DNA of 64,000 bases from Thereva unica (Eukaryota; Arthropoda; Insecta; Diptera; Therevidae), in NCBI GenBank assembly GCA_949987705.1, contig OX465281.1:26706942-26770941 (forward strand). Reading direction: 5' to 3'. The notes below the pieces were generated by a model. The model was not told the origin of the DNA, ran no database searches, and saw nothing but the letters and a program-made list of their open reading frames with translations. Positions 1 through 10,619 of the stretch are shown here, piece by piece; position 1 is the stretch's first letter, and each line of letters begins with the position of its first letter. Both the position numbers and the translations under genes were made by a program.

Positions 1-194
1 TGGGTATGCCATATGGATTTATATATGAGGTTTTTAAATTTTTTTAGATATCATTTGACAGTTGTGGACGGGACCGGTTAGTGCCAGTGACTAGTGTGTG
101 TTGTTAAAGCGATAATTTCATGGAATAATGCAGTGTTTCTCAACTGTTATAAAAAGGGTACGCAACAAGAAACAATTTGTAACAACTGCATTAA

Positions 195-980
195 CAATTG
201 CCATTTCCCTACAATCTGGAAAAAAGCCAAATTATCCCAATCCCAAAAAACTCAGCAGCAAAGGATTTTGAAGAATTTAGACCGATCTCCCTCCTCTCCA
301 ACTTGGGAAAAATGCTAGAAGGAATCACACTAAAAAGGCTAGAAGACTTCTGCACAGAAAACAATATCATTGCTGGATTCCAATTCGGCTTTGTAAAGGA
401 GCACTCAACGGAACACGCCCTTCTAATCTTGAAGGGTCAGTTACTATGATTACATGCATACTTGAAGTCGGCTTCAAGTAGACTTGAAAGTCATGTAACC
501 TCAGATCGACTTCAAGTAAGCTTGACTCAAGTAGATCCGAAAAATTTGTCGGATCGACTTGAAATTGGCCATGTAACCCCTGCTTCAGCGCTTGAGTTTT
601 GAAATTAGTTCTCCGTTGGTTGTACATTTCACTTCTCATGCAATTCACTTAATAAATTTATTTTATTTATTTAAGCTGCACATAAATGAGAAAAAATCGT
701 TTGTTCCATCACGCATTTCGAAGCAAACTTATGCGAAGTGTCAAATATATTTCAAGCCGGCTTGAAGTCAAGCTCTCAAGCTGGTGAACTTTCGCCGCGG
801 ATTAAACTGTCAGTTGGATCTCAAGTCAAGTCCTCGATCCGGCATGTAATCATAGTAAGTGATGATTAAACTTAGAGAAGGCAAATGCTCGGTTGCATGC
901 GCTCTAGACCTAAAAAAAGGCATTTGACAGTGTATGGCCATTAAAAATAGTAATTATACCGACGAGTCCCGTAGACATGC
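195..980 (+). pseudogene. Decayed Jockey-like LINE reverse transcriptase fragment
   Basis: Translation across two frames of 195-437 gives the start of a non-LTR reverse transcriptase (IIPIPKNSAAKDF, then FRPISLLSNLGKMLE, then GFVKEHSTEHALL), typical of the Jockey group finger region. The frame is interrupted by a small inverted-repeat element (441-858), after which the same protein resumes at about 859-950 with LREGKCSVACALDLKK, corresponding to the start of the palm block that normally reads LDLKKAFD; here the Phe-Asp is lost by frameshift. It is a 5'- and 3'-truncated relic without coding capacity. The clade assignment is by motif memory only. Confidence 0.75.
441..858. mobile_element. 418 bp MITE with TTACTATGATTACATGC termini
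   Basis: Starts TTACTATGATTACATGC and ends with its reverse complement GCATGTAATCATAGTAA. The interior carries many copies of CTTGAAGT or ACTTCAAG in both orientations (for example 471-500, 510-530, 751-775). It splits a LINE reverse transcriptase reading frame, so it is an insertion. The flanks (CAG and GTG) do not give a clean target duplication. No coding capacity; superfamily unknown. Confidence 0.75.
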
Positions 981-2270
981 TGTAAGTTAGTACCTAAGCT
1001 AGAATAGTAAGTAAATTAAAATAAATAATAACAATTAAGAATATGTAAATAGCGAGCTGAATACAGCCACTTAGTTTAATTTTTTGTAGCACTAGTAGTA
1101 TAAGGCCAGCAAGACAAGGTGAAAGTGGCGCAAAACCATAAGAATTTTAAATGCCTATGGTAGTAGACTTTTATAAATGGATGTACGGACTAAGGTCCAA
1201 TTAGAAATGTAAGAGAGTGTATAGGGCCCTGACCCTGACATATAGCGAAGTCGGCCTCTAATGTCATAGAGTAAGAACCATGTTAATAAGAAATGAAGCT
1301 CAATAAAATTTTATTTAAATCTAATAAAGAAAAGGAGGCCTCACAAGAGCCCAATACCAACCACTACCAGCCACGCGCGACTATCCCCACCACTATTTAG
1401 CGACGGGAACGGGACGGGAGATTTCGCGCTAATGACTTCCTATACTCATCGATTTATAAGACGTTGTCACGTCAAAAGTTAAGTCTTTACTACAATTTTA
1501 TGCGACAGGCAGTTTCTTGTTGATTGCTGCAGATTTTATTGGCGTCTCGAAATCATCAGCTTCCCGCGTTGTGAAGAACATAAGCTCGTTTTCCAAGAGT
1601 CTTCTTATCAAAAATCCTTACAAATAATGCTGTCAACTTGCTAAGGGTGACCGACGAATCGGTATGCTCAGCTAGTGTCAAAAGTGAATAGAAAAAACCG
1701 CTTTGTATGAAGGTGCACATTCTGCACACAATTCTGAGCACAAAAACAAACTGTGAAACCATTTGGTCATGAGCTACAACTTAAACTTACTGCTCAAATT
1801 CAGCGGGGCGAAAGCTTAAACCAACACTGTGAAACCAGGCATAATAAACACAGCTTACGTTGCAGCGGAAAGAAAGTAGGCACAGGATAATGTAACACTC
1901 AACGACTTTTGGCCTTCCTCCACTGCTAGATCTGCAATATTTGCTCGTATTGTGGTCAATTTATTTGCATTCTGTGTTACTGTGTTCTTGTGTTACTGTA
2001 ACCCGGCCAACGAGGAGAGCTTCTTTCGACAAGTTGAACATTATAAAGATCGCCCTTCGTGCCTTTACGGTTTCTTGTGTATTCAGCAACAGGATTCGCC
2101 TGGCTACTAGCCTTGGGGTGGTCTGCATTGCGAGACAGAATTGGAGGATTAGCAGCAGTACCGTCTTGAAGATACTTTCTGCATAGACCAGACTGCAGTA
2201 TTTTTAAGGGTTTATTGAGAGGAAGAAAACAGCAGCGAATATACCTTCCCCTTATTTGTCTCTACAACAG
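981..2270. other. Gene-free stretch, LINE 3' tail and unresolved sequence
   Basis: 981-1310 looks like the untranslated 3' tail of the preceding Jockey-like relic (AT-rich, AATAAA near 1303). From 1311 to 2270 only short ORFs without recognisable domains occur; I see no splice-consistent gene. Confidence 0.4.
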
Positions 2271-2271
2271 A

Positions 2272-2415
2272 TGAAGAAAGTGAGGTTTCAGTCGATTTAC
2301 GACTTTCAGCACAGGGGCCTGGAGTGGAAATGCTAATTTGAGTTTAAGCCCCTTAAAATCTTGATTAGTCGAATCACTTTCGAAAGTCACTTTCTTCAAC
2401 TCAAACGACTTGTCG
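2272..2415. repeat. Small palindromic repeat (MITE-like), copy 1
   Basis: The right end is the reverse complement of CGTTTGAGTTGAAGAAAGTG, which also begins the repeat at 24097-24235; the left end carries GAAGAAAGTGAGGTTTCAG in the opposite sense. The interior motif TACGACTTTCAGCACAG recurs at about 11118. It lies 260 bp upstream of the eEF1-beta start codon, so it could touch the promoter region. Ends are not exact. Confidence 0.45.
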
Positions 2416-2584
2416 TGTCGTGACCATTCGTGCATACTTGTTGCTAAGCTAGGAGTTTTCCTATTCTACACTTAAAATATAAAATTCTCTTCAATGGATT
2501 CACTTCCGTCCGTTGCACACGGTTCTTCTTCTTCTTGAATCTTGTCAAAAACCAAATCCTCAATTCGAAAAATAATTCGAAATT

Positions 2585-2608
2585 CCCCTACTCTTCCTCT
2601 CTCTTTCC
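2585..2608 (+). promoter_or_regulatory. Possible 5' TOP / transcription start tract of eEF1-beta
   Basis: An almost pure pyrimidine run (CTCTTCCTCTCTCTTTCC at 2591-2608) lies 70-90 bp upstream of the eEF1-beta ATG. Translation-factor mRNAs characteristically begin with such a 5' terminal oligopyrimidine tract, which couples their translation to growth signalling. No TATA box is evident. The exact start site is inferred. Confidence 0.4.
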
Positions 2609-2678
2609 GGTTGTCAACCTTTCGACGGTTCACCACATTTTAGATAGCGGCTAAAAGTTTCAATAAAACATCAGGAAA

Positions 2679-3532
2679 ATGGCTTTCGGTGATGTAAATA
2701 CCCCAAATGGACTTAAAGAATTGAACAAATTCTTAGAGGAACACAGTTATATCAGCGGGTAAGCCGGGGACATATTTAAACTTTCTTTTGGATTGAGGTT
2801 ATGTAAACCTACAACGTAGCAGCTATTTTTATAACATGAAATTTTAATTATAATAAAACATGCGATTTTTGTTCGTTTAATTAGTTATACGCCAACAAAG
2901 GCCGACCTGTCTGTTTTTGAAACACTGAAGAAGGCACCCAGTGATGAATTCCAACATGCACTACGTTGGTATCGTCACATCTCCTCATATGATGCCAAAG
3001 AGAAGTCAGCATGGACTGGAGCTCCTCTGCCACAAGCCGCTGGTGGTAAACCAACAGTCCAAAACAGTAAACCAGCAGAAGAAGATGGTTAGTAGTTAAT
3101 TTACAATGTAGGAAGCATTTTTTTATATCATATTTGCATTGGAATTTTGTAGATGACGTTGACTTATTTGGATCCGATGAAGAAGAGGATGCAGAAGCAG
3201 CAAAGATCCGTGAGGAGCGTGTAGCCGCTTATGCTGCGAAGAAATCCAAGAAACCTGCCTTAATTGCCAAATCATCGGTCCTGCTTGATGTTAAGCCCTG
3301 GGATGATGAGACAAACATGAAAGATATGGAAGACAAGGTCCGATCTATCGAAATGGACGGTCTTCTGTGGGGTGCTTCCAAACTTGTCCCAGTCGGCTAT
3401 GGCATTCATAAGTTACAGATTATGTGCGTTATTGAAGATGAGAAAGTTTCAATCGATTTGCTATCAGAGAAAATCCAAGAATTTGAGGACTATGTCCAGT
3501 CCGTCGATATCGCTGCCTTTAATAAAATCTAA
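2679..3532 (+). CDS. eEF1beta: Translation elongation factor 1-beta (eEF1B-beta)
   Basis: Guanine-nucleotide exchange subunit of the cytosolic eEF1 complex; it reloads eEF1A with GTP during elongation. Three exons, 2679-2758, 2885-3087 and 3153-3532, joined by GT-AG introns of 126 and 65 nt with compatible phases, give 220 residues ending at TAA 3530-3532, the usual length in flies. Residues 1-85 resemble the GST-C-like N-terminal region that binds eEF1-gamma; about 95-110 is the acidic [13 protein letters not shown] segment (a CK2-type site in orthologues); the last 90 residues are the exchange domain with [30 protein letters not shown] and the terminal FNKI. The start ATG is chosen because the Met-Ala-Phe-Gly-Asp opening is the family's usual one. 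The last two codons overlap an AATAAA string (3521-3526); a further AATAAA at 3781 is the likelier poly(A) signal. No sign of damage; this is a clear functional host gene. Confidence 0.97.
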
Positions 3533-4440
3533 ACTTATATACATGGTCGAATTGTTTTGGCGTTTTTTCTTCGTTTTTATTCAGTTCATTTAACGTATGT
3601 TTTCTATTATATGAAATAAGTAAACGCATGATCGTTAAATATTTGCATTTTATTTAATATATTCCACAAGTTGGAAGGACGCCCTTTTTATGTCGGAGTG
3701 TTGAAGTTGAAAGCGGTGAAAAATGTCGGTTCTATAAGTATAAATTAGATACATCAGGACTTTAATAACTCATCATCATCAATAAAAACTAGCTTTAAAA
3801 GAACACTTTGGATTGTCTAGTGCCATCAATTCGTGAATCTACAATTCAAGATACTCTAAAAATAACCTGACGCATTTGATGCATTCTTTGGGTCCAATTC
3901 TCCTTAAGAACACAATGTGGAAAGCTAAGCAAACAAGGAAGAACAATTAACGGTAAGGCTATTTTTATAGGACAGCAACAAACTGTAATGAAGTTTTATA
4001 TAATAGAGTGAAAAGAACTCTAGGGATTTGTGGAAGTGTTTAAAGAAAAGTTATCACAATTAGCTCGTTTTCAAGAAAATCAAGATTCAACACATCCAAA
4101 ATGATGATGAAGATTGAAGACGGCTTGCGTAAGTTAAAGTATTTTACATTTATTTAGAATGTTTAACTCGATTCAATAACTTCATATAGCTTGAAACTGA
4201 TTCTATCGTGACCGTCCTGAAAAGAAAGGTGTGTTTCTTAATAAAGAGAAGCATTTACTCGCTCGCATTTTCCGCAAAATTTCAGATCACAATGATTCCA
4301 AAACTGCTGTTTCATTTCGTCTATTGTATTTTGTTTTTCCTTTGTGAGATTTTGGGTCCAAAGATACTGCGGCCATTCATTTGGCCTATTGTACTACACC
4401 GCTATGCTTCATATTTGTGGGCCAGATCGTTTGAACAAAT
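3533..4440. other. 3' flank of eEF1-beta, no gene seen
   Basis: Contains the 3' untranslated region of eEF1-beta (probably to about 3800) and then unresolved sequence. ORFs here are short and domain-free. Confidence 0.4.
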
Positions 4441-4645
4441 TCAGCAGCCTGGATCAGCCAGGGCCCTTTGCAACAAGCTGGTGGGCACTCCAATAACCGG
4501 CCTTGGGTCGATGACGTTTTTCTGGTAGCCCCTTTTAAAGTTCTCATGAGTGCCTGTCAGTATTGCGTACACCTCTGCTTGAAAGACAGTTGCTAGGGTG
4601 TCTAGGCTTATCGCGCTATTGAATTTAGGGGTTTCCCTCAACAAT
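4440..4645 (-). pseudogene. RNase H fragment of a LOA/R1/I-type LINE
   Basis: Minus-strand translation contains ATVFQAEVYAILT, the second catalytic block of retroelement RNase H (the AxxFQAE motif with the catalytic Glu). Flanking blocks are missing; it abuts an RTE-like relic on the other strand. A short, dead fragment. Confidence 0.6.
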
Positions 4646-4649
4646 CATA

Positions 4650-5760
4650 CATGAATACCAAGCTGGATTCATAAGAAATAGGTCAACAATGGATCAACTA
4701 TTTTCAATAACGCAAATCCTCCGAAAATACTGGGAATACAACATCGACGTGTATCAACTCTTCATCGACTTTAAACAAGCATACGACGGCATCGACAGGG
4801 AGCATATGTATGCGACAATGTTGGACCTAAACATCCCCCTAAAGATAGTGAATGACAATGGAAAACACAAAGTGTGCAGTCAGAATACAAGGAGAATTGA
4901 CGGAGTCCTTCCTAGTCAAACAAGGCTTAAAGCAGGGCGATGGGCTAGCACCCATGCTATTTAATCTCTGTCTAAAGGAGTAATTCGCAAAGTAAACATT
5001 GATGCGAACGCAACCCTGCTTAACAAATCAAAACAGTTGGCAGGATATGCCGATGATATAAACTGCCTTGCTAGATCACTGTCATACCTTAGAGAAATTT
5101 TTACGGAATTAGAAGATGGAGCAAAACATATAGGGCTGCAAACAAATGCAGAAAAAAGGAAAATTCTAATTTAGTCAAGGGTGGAAATAAGAAGAAGAAA
5201 CTACAACACCACCTGGGGGGACATAACTTCGAACGGGTAAGCAAATTTATAAACTAGATACACTAGTCTACAGTCAGCAAAGACAACGATGAAACGATAG
5301 ACGTGCAGCGAAGAATAAACGCCGCAAACAGAACATACTTCTCACTACTGCCAGTCATGAAATCCAGAGACATCCATAGAAAAACAAAAATAAGAGTTTA
5401 CAAAACTATCATACGCACAGTAGCAACGTATAGATGTGAAGCATGGAGTATCTTCCACAAATCCGCCGTCAAGATGGATATATTTGTGAGGAAGGTTCTC
5501 CGAAGGATATACGGCCCAATCAATGAGATAATGCATGGAGAATACGCTAAAATCACGAATTGTACGATCTATAGAAAGAGTGTAAACTCTCGACACATGC
5601 TGAGCTACTACGTTTACGTTGGGCCGGTCATGTCCAAAGAATGGATGACTCAAGGATACAAAAAAAAGCCCTGTACGTACTACCAGATGGCAGAAGACCA
5701 GTTGGTAAACCACAGTCAAGGTGGGAGGACAATGTTGAGGCCGAAATTGGAAATTACTAA
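4650..5760 (+). pseudogene. RTE-like LINE reverse transcriptase relic
   Basis: Successive frames give NRSTMDQLFSITQILRK (region before the palm), DFKQAYDGIDREHMYATM (block A), LVKQGLKQGDGLAPMLFN (block B), GYADDINCLARSLSYL (block C, catalytic YADD at about 5046-5056), and downstream TKIRVYKTIIRTVATY followed by a nuclease-like tail with the WAGHV-type region degraded. Frameshifts and stops (for example TAA at 4963) separate the blocks. A closer copy of the same family lies on the minus strand at 41560-43520. Confidence 0.8.
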
Positions 5761-6860
5761 CATGTTTACTGTTTGGTGCTACTTGATTTTTCTAAAGCGT
5801 TCGACAGTGTTAACCACGCCTTGCTTCTGCAAAAACTCTCACCAAGTAAATTTTTCCCCTTCTGCCCTCAATTTGATGCATAGCTTTTTAACTAAGAGTT
5901 CTCAAAAAGTCGTGCTCGGCGCCAATTGTTCTTCGATTGCCTTACTTCATACCTGCGTCCTCCAAGGCCCATCTTTGGGCCTCTCCTATTCAGTATTTTC
6001 ATTAATGATCTTCCTTCAGCTAATATCACCAAGATTCACATGTACGCAGATGATGTGCAACTTTATATTTCGTCATCAAAAGATCAATTTGATAGATGTA
6101 TTGAGAAGCTAGTCGCCGACCTCCAGCATATTTCCACTTGGTCTTCTTTGAACCTTCTACAACTCAATCCTCTGAAATCCTAATATATCCTCTTCTCCCA
6201 CTGTTCTTCGTGACTTCAATGCTTTAAATGGGGTCCCTCTCGACTGCGTTGGATATGTGAGAAATCTTGGAGTCGTCTTGAATAGCGTTATGATCTGCTG
6301 CGATCACACTAGTTATATTCTTCGTAAAACCTACGGGCAACAGTCTAAACTTAAGCTTCACTGTGGTCTGCTCAGTAGGACTCTCCGTATGAACTTAACG
6401 AAAACCTTACCCCTCCCTCATTTAATGCATGGCCTTTTCATTTCTCCTTCTCTTGAATCCTTCTGCAGCCGTAAGCTCAGAGCCTGATCATGGTTGGCGC
6501 TTGAAGTGACAAATGGCGCGGGGACTGAAAAACAGAATCATAGTACTCGAAAAAACTGGCATGTGTCGGAAAAAAAACGAATTCGCCTGATACGCCTGAA
6601 TGCGATTTTTCCGTGAAATGTCAGTCCGCGCGCCATTCGTCACTTCAAGCGCCAACCATGATCAGGCCTTCAATGATTGTGAACCACAAATTACGCCGTT
6701 TTGGATCATATCATTCCCCTACGTATGTTCATATATAGGAATCCATAGAAAAGGGATCCCCACACGGTACTCTCACCCCTTTTATGGCCACTAATTGTTC
6801 AGGAGCTCTGCATCAGGGTGTCAACCGAAGAAAGGCAAATCTTCAAGATCTCATACTAAA
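5755..6860 (+). pseudogene. Jockey/I-like LINE reverse transcriptase relic with nested MITE
   Basis: Plus-strand frames read LVLLDFSKAFDSVNHALLL (block A, about 5775-5830), FGPLLFSIFINDLPSANI (block B), then MYADDVQLYISSSKDQFDR (catalytic YADD at about 6040) and a tail ending KLRAFNDC that is split by a 182 bp element at 6484-6665. Several frameshifts. The 5' end directly follows the RTE relic, suggesting one inserted next to or into the other. Confidence 0.8.
6484..6665. mobile_element. 182 bp near-perfect palindromic MITE
   Basis: Left end CTGATCATGGTTGGCGCTTG and right end its reverse complement, with about 45 bp arms differing at only a few positions. It sits inside a LINE reverse transcriptase relic; removing it together with a GC (or GCC) duplication rejoins the codons Leu-Arg-Ala-Phe-Asn-Asp-Cys. 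No ORF. Superfamily unknown. Confidence 0.85.
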
Positions 6861-7484
6861 TCAGGTTAAACCTTTTACTTTTGAGAAGGAAATACCTACG
6901 GATCATTCTAGATAAAAGAATCGAGTGGAACTTATATTCTGAAAGTGTTGAAAAAGTTCATTGAGAGTCACTGCATCCACTGGCAGAGTTGCCCTCAAGT
7001 GGATATCAACCAGGACATAAGGTATTTAACGGAAAGGAGCAGGCAAGTTGTCTGCATCCTGCGTATTGGGCCAGAGCCTTTCTGTGGAACATCCAGTAAT
7101 TATACGAAACTTTGAATATGGGGAGAAGTTTTGTCTTACTACTACAGGGCATACTTCACTCCGATATTGCTTGAAAGATAAAATTGATACCGACATATGG
7201 CAGCCACTGTCGAACCGCTTAACCTGCCTTCTGCAATTGTATTGCATTTGAAAGACGCAGGTTTCGCCATACAGGAAAAGCGCAATTTAACACCTGAAGA
7301 AGTGTGGGAACCCTAATCTAAGAGCTATGTAAGGCTGATTAGTAGCCTAAGTCCAGTTTTGAGATAAACAACGTTTGAAGGAGATACACAAATGATCTAT
7401 CATGAATCGAAGTATTGGCTAGTTTGGCTAGTATTAAGCTATTAACCTTTATTCATGCATGTTCTTTGACAGGCAGCATTCATC
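6861..7484 (+). other. Probable degraded LINE remnant, unresolved
   Basis: The reading frame at about 6900-6950 gives RIILDKRIEWNLYSESVEKV, weakly like the LGVxLDxxLxWxxH block downstream of a non-LTR reverse transcriptase. The rest up to the tRNA gene is unresolved. Confidence 0.3.
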
Positions 7485-7556
7485 TCCCATATGGTCTAGT
7501 GGCTAGGATACCTGGCTTTCACCCAGGAGGCCCGGGTTCGATTCCCGGTATGGGAA
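7485..7556 (+). tRNA. tRNA-Glu-TTC: tRNA-Glu (anticodon UUC)
   Basis: 72 nt cloverleaf: acceptor TCCCATA pairs with TATGGGA, discriminator A at 7556. Anticodon arm CCTGG-CTTTCAC-CCAGG carries TTC. A box TGGTCTAGTGGC and B box GGTTCGATTCC are perfect; the T stem CCGGG/CCCGG is intact. A T-run starts five bases downstream (Pol III terminator). No intron. Looks functional. A MITE begins 12 bp after its end. Confidence 0.97.
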
Positions 7557-7568
7557 ATATTTTTTTTT

Positions 7569-8108
7569 AAAGGACAATGGGCGGATTGGTACAACCCCTC
7601 AATAGCAATGATATATACATCGTTAGATAGGTATTTTTAAGTAGAAAAATATTGACTATGACGGCGTTTTTCTATTCGTTGTCCGTTTGGAGTTATGGCT
7701 ACAAATGTGAAAATGTTTTTTTATGCTTTTATTTAATGTTTTTTTTACCGATACGTATTATTCTTGTCATTATAACATCAAGAATTTTATCGTTCCGTAA
7801 AAATACTAAGTTACGCCCCGGAGACCGATATTGTCCTCCCGCCCCACCCCCAAAACTCGGCAACGGCTCGGTGCGCGCGCAGGATTCAGTCGTTTTCTGG
7901 TTAACCAATATTTTTTTGAAAATAAGAAATATAATATATGCAAGCAAAATCGATGGACAAAGCGGCCTATAACTCCGAATGGACAACGAATAGAAAAACG
8001 CCGCCATTGTCAATATTGTTCTACTAAGAAATACCTATCCAATGATGTTTAAATTATTGCTATTGGAGGGTTGTACCAGGTCCCGTGCTTTTTTGCCCAT
8101 TGTCCTTT
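7569..8108. mobile_element. 540 bp MITE immediately downstream of tRNA-Glu
   Basis: Begins AAAGGACAATGGGC and ends GCCCATTGTCCTTT; the arms stay similar for about 130 bp (both contain CGGCGTTTTTCTATTCGTTG in opposite senses). A short GC-rich core at 7812-7890 separates them. The two overlapping ORFs in it are mirror images of each other and not genes. No clear target duplication. Confidence 0.8.
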
Positions 8109-9030
8109 GATGTCAATAATTTTTTTTTCTTTGATGTCATTAAAGTTTGATGTAATTTTTTTGATTTTAATTAAATTTTGTCTTTAAAAAGGCAATTTGT
8201 TATAAAAAATAATCCCAATATTTTGGAAATTCCCATATAATAGGTCAGTCGGCAGATCATTTTACTAGTCGCAGTACTAAAGATCTATGGGTCATTAAAT
8301 AATGCAATTGTTCCAAATGCATGAAGTGAAGGTCAGCGTGGAAGGCTTAAACTACCTGCATCAACTAGTTACAAAAACATGTGTAGTTATAATGGTAGCT
8401 ATCTCCATCACCCATAGCATCACCTTAGATTGGTGGCCTAGGGTTCCGTCGTAATTCCTTTGTGCATCCACGGCACATGTATCTCATATATTCGCATGAA
8501 AGTCTCACCTATTCCACTGATTTCATCTTCCACTTAATAATCTTTATACATACGCATACGCCTTGTCTCTGCCGGATCTATGCCCGTAAAAATAACAAAA
8601 ACTTCCCGTCGTAAAAATTCTAAAATTCCAGTAGTCACCAAGTCTCAACGCGCAACTATTGTAACCAATTACTTGTGGGAACCTGTCGAATTACGGATTT
8701 TTCTAGCTCGAATCTTATTGTTTCACAACAAATTTACGCCTGAGTGTTGTAATTTTATTAATTGTTGAAGATTATTCGTAACTAATCGTAAGAGTTACAG
8801 TATCCGGACTACCTTATATTTTTCCAGCCGTTGTGCTGTATCCCATAGTTTGTGATGCTATCATGAATATTACATTATTTTATGGTATTTGAAAAAATAC
8901 AGTTTGAATACGTCATTAAATAATAAGTACCTGAACTTTTACGAGTTTCAAACATCATGCAATTGTTACTAACATCTGATAAATGTTTTAGGCTCTGTAT
9001 ACGCTTCCATTGTCATATAGAAAACTTCGT
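8109..9030. other. Gene-free stretch
   Basis: AT-rich unique-looking sequence with homopolymer T runs. No RNA gene, splice-consistent ORF or inverted repeat recognised. Confidence 0.35.
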
Positions 9031-9039
9031 CAATATAGA

Positions 9040-9210
9040 CAATAAATGATAGATGAGGGAATCAACGGTAAGATCTATTGGGTGCGACAGCGAAGGAGGC
9101 CCAACTTTCGCTGGATGGATGGCGTAGACCAGGGCGCCCAGAGCTTAGAAGGAGGAAGGCCAACATAGCTTTGTATGCCAGAAGGAAGACGTTCTGGTGA
9201 AATAAACGTG
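9040..9210 (+). pseudogene. 3' end fragment of an RTE-like LINE ORF
   Basis: Translates as a stretch ending in RRPNFRWMDGVDQ, the C-terminal GRPxxRWxDxV block seen in insect endonuclease/reverse transcriptase ORFs. A closely similar fragment is at 59428-59490. Confidence 0.5.
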
Positions 9211-9449
9211 ACCCTTGAAGGTCCTTACCGAGCAGAAACAGTAGGGCTTAGGAAAGGTGACGACGCGTCGGAAAGTGGACAGAATACTACCAAGAAGTTT
9301 GTGCTTCTTGATTCTATGGGTGTCTAGCCCAGACTACAAAAAGGACCACTGATGACATACATACATACCCAGCGGTGACATAGTAGGCCAAAGGCAAAGA
9401 ATAATTTGTGTCGAAGTAACGGGGGCTTTCTGTACAAGTCATCCTGAAG

Positions 9450-9520
9450 CCGGCCGGGCTCGCGGTTAAAGTGGGCGACTACCATGGTCTGTGCTTCGAA
9501 TCCACTCCTGGCATGGTCCT
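9450..9520 (+). repeat. Possible tRNA-related SINE head
   Basis: GGTTAAAGTGG resembles a Pol III A box and GCTTCGAATCC a B box, about 40 bp apart. The acceptor arms do not pair well, so it is not a functional tRNA. It may be chance. Confidence 0.3.
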
Positions 9521-9629
9521 TTGTTTTCCCACCTAAATAACTTTCCTTCTTAACTTCCTCTTTACAAACAATCCTTGACTCTTCTCCTGCCACTGCCTGT
9601 AAGCATAATAACCGCGCAAGTCGTCGCCT

Positions 9630-10440
9630 GTTCGATCAACAGAGTAGCGTTCTGTCGAGGTGGAATCGGTGAAATTAAAACACGAAATGGCACTCTCAGT
9701 TCTTCGTTTTTAAGCGGCCCACACACTCTCAGTTTTACCTGCGCAGTTGAACTGTGTAAAAAAAACTGTACGATAAACTGAACTGAAAGGGTGTGGATTC
9801 TTCAGTTCGTTGTACGGTGTTTTTGTTCAGTCTCGTCAGTTTTTGTTGATTTGAATACGTTTTTTTAATAATGGCAAATGGACGGAACTGAGAGAACTGA
9901 ACGATAAAGTGTCTGACCTGCGCAGTTTATCGGAGCTATAGAGGGTCCAGAAGCACAGGACTGAGTGAAAATAGCTCGAATCTGCACAGTTCACACAGTT
10001 TACTGCGCAGTTAAACTGAAAGTGTATGGGCCGCTTTACTTAATTCTGCCAGCGTTTTCCAGATGGAACTAATGGCAATCCAAAAATCCTGTGTAACATT
10101 ACAAATGACCCCAAGGCCACGGATCCAGGCTAATTCTGTTGTCTGATCGAAAGCTTTCAAAGGTAGATCTTTTCGTTTGCTACAAAGTACAGGGTCACTA
10201 TTCATTGGGCCATAGGAATGCCAATGGCAATGAGACGGTAGATAAATTTGCCAGACTAGGAGCAAATATTGTAGAAACCGCAAATGTTCAGAAATCGCGG
10301 TACTTGGCGAGAGATATCGTCAAATATTTTCTTTCAATAGTATACTCCATTTTAAACATTATGGGCTCACACTATCAAGACTTGGGCTGACTATAGCAAG
10401 CCAATAGTTAGATAATAGCGCAGAAGAACATCTCCAGAAT
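9630..10440 (+). pseudogene. LOA/R1-type RNase H relic split by a MITE
   Basis: The first part (to 9709) reads IGEIKTRNGTLSSSF and resumes after the insertion as NSASVFQMELMAIQKS, the RNase H block with the catalytic Glu. Further on LGHRNANGNETVDKFARLG gives the last RNase H block, with the catalytic Asp still present as VD. Stops and frameshifts are frequent. Same domain order as the better preserved ORF at 27928-29001. Confidence 0.75.
9713..10035. mobile_element. 323 bp MITE with TTA duplication (PIF/Harbinger-like)
   Basis: Left end AGCGGCCCACACACTCTCAG, right end its imperfect reverse complement (AGCGGCCCATACACTTTCAG when inverted). TTA at 9710-9712 is repeated at 10036-10038. Excising the element and one TTA restores an open RNase H reading frame, which fixes both boundaries. 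TTA duplications are the hallmark of PIF/Harbinger elements; the TIR itself is not diagnostic. Confidence 0.85.
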
Positions 10441-10619
10441 CGTGTTGATCATCACTTTAGGTATCATGTGGCGGGATTGAGAATTCCATACAAGTTCTCC
10501 TGCCACAGCTGTGCCGGAAGGAAGAAGAAAAAAGGCAGAGCGACAACCGAACGTTTTTTTGCAATTGTCCGTCTGTTTGGGTACAATCGGACACCGTGTC
10601 TTTTCCCACAGGTGTCATT

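Noticed and set aside
4090..4202. Possible C/D box snoRNA (ATGATGA ... CTGA) downstream of eEF1-beta
   Set aside because: No terminal stem pairs around the boxes and no guide match could be tested; the two short motifs are expected by chance.
7652..8013. Two overlapping ORFs of 106 and 94 codons on opposite strands with similar N-termini
   Set aside because: They are mirror images produced by the inverted arms of the 7569-8108 MITE.
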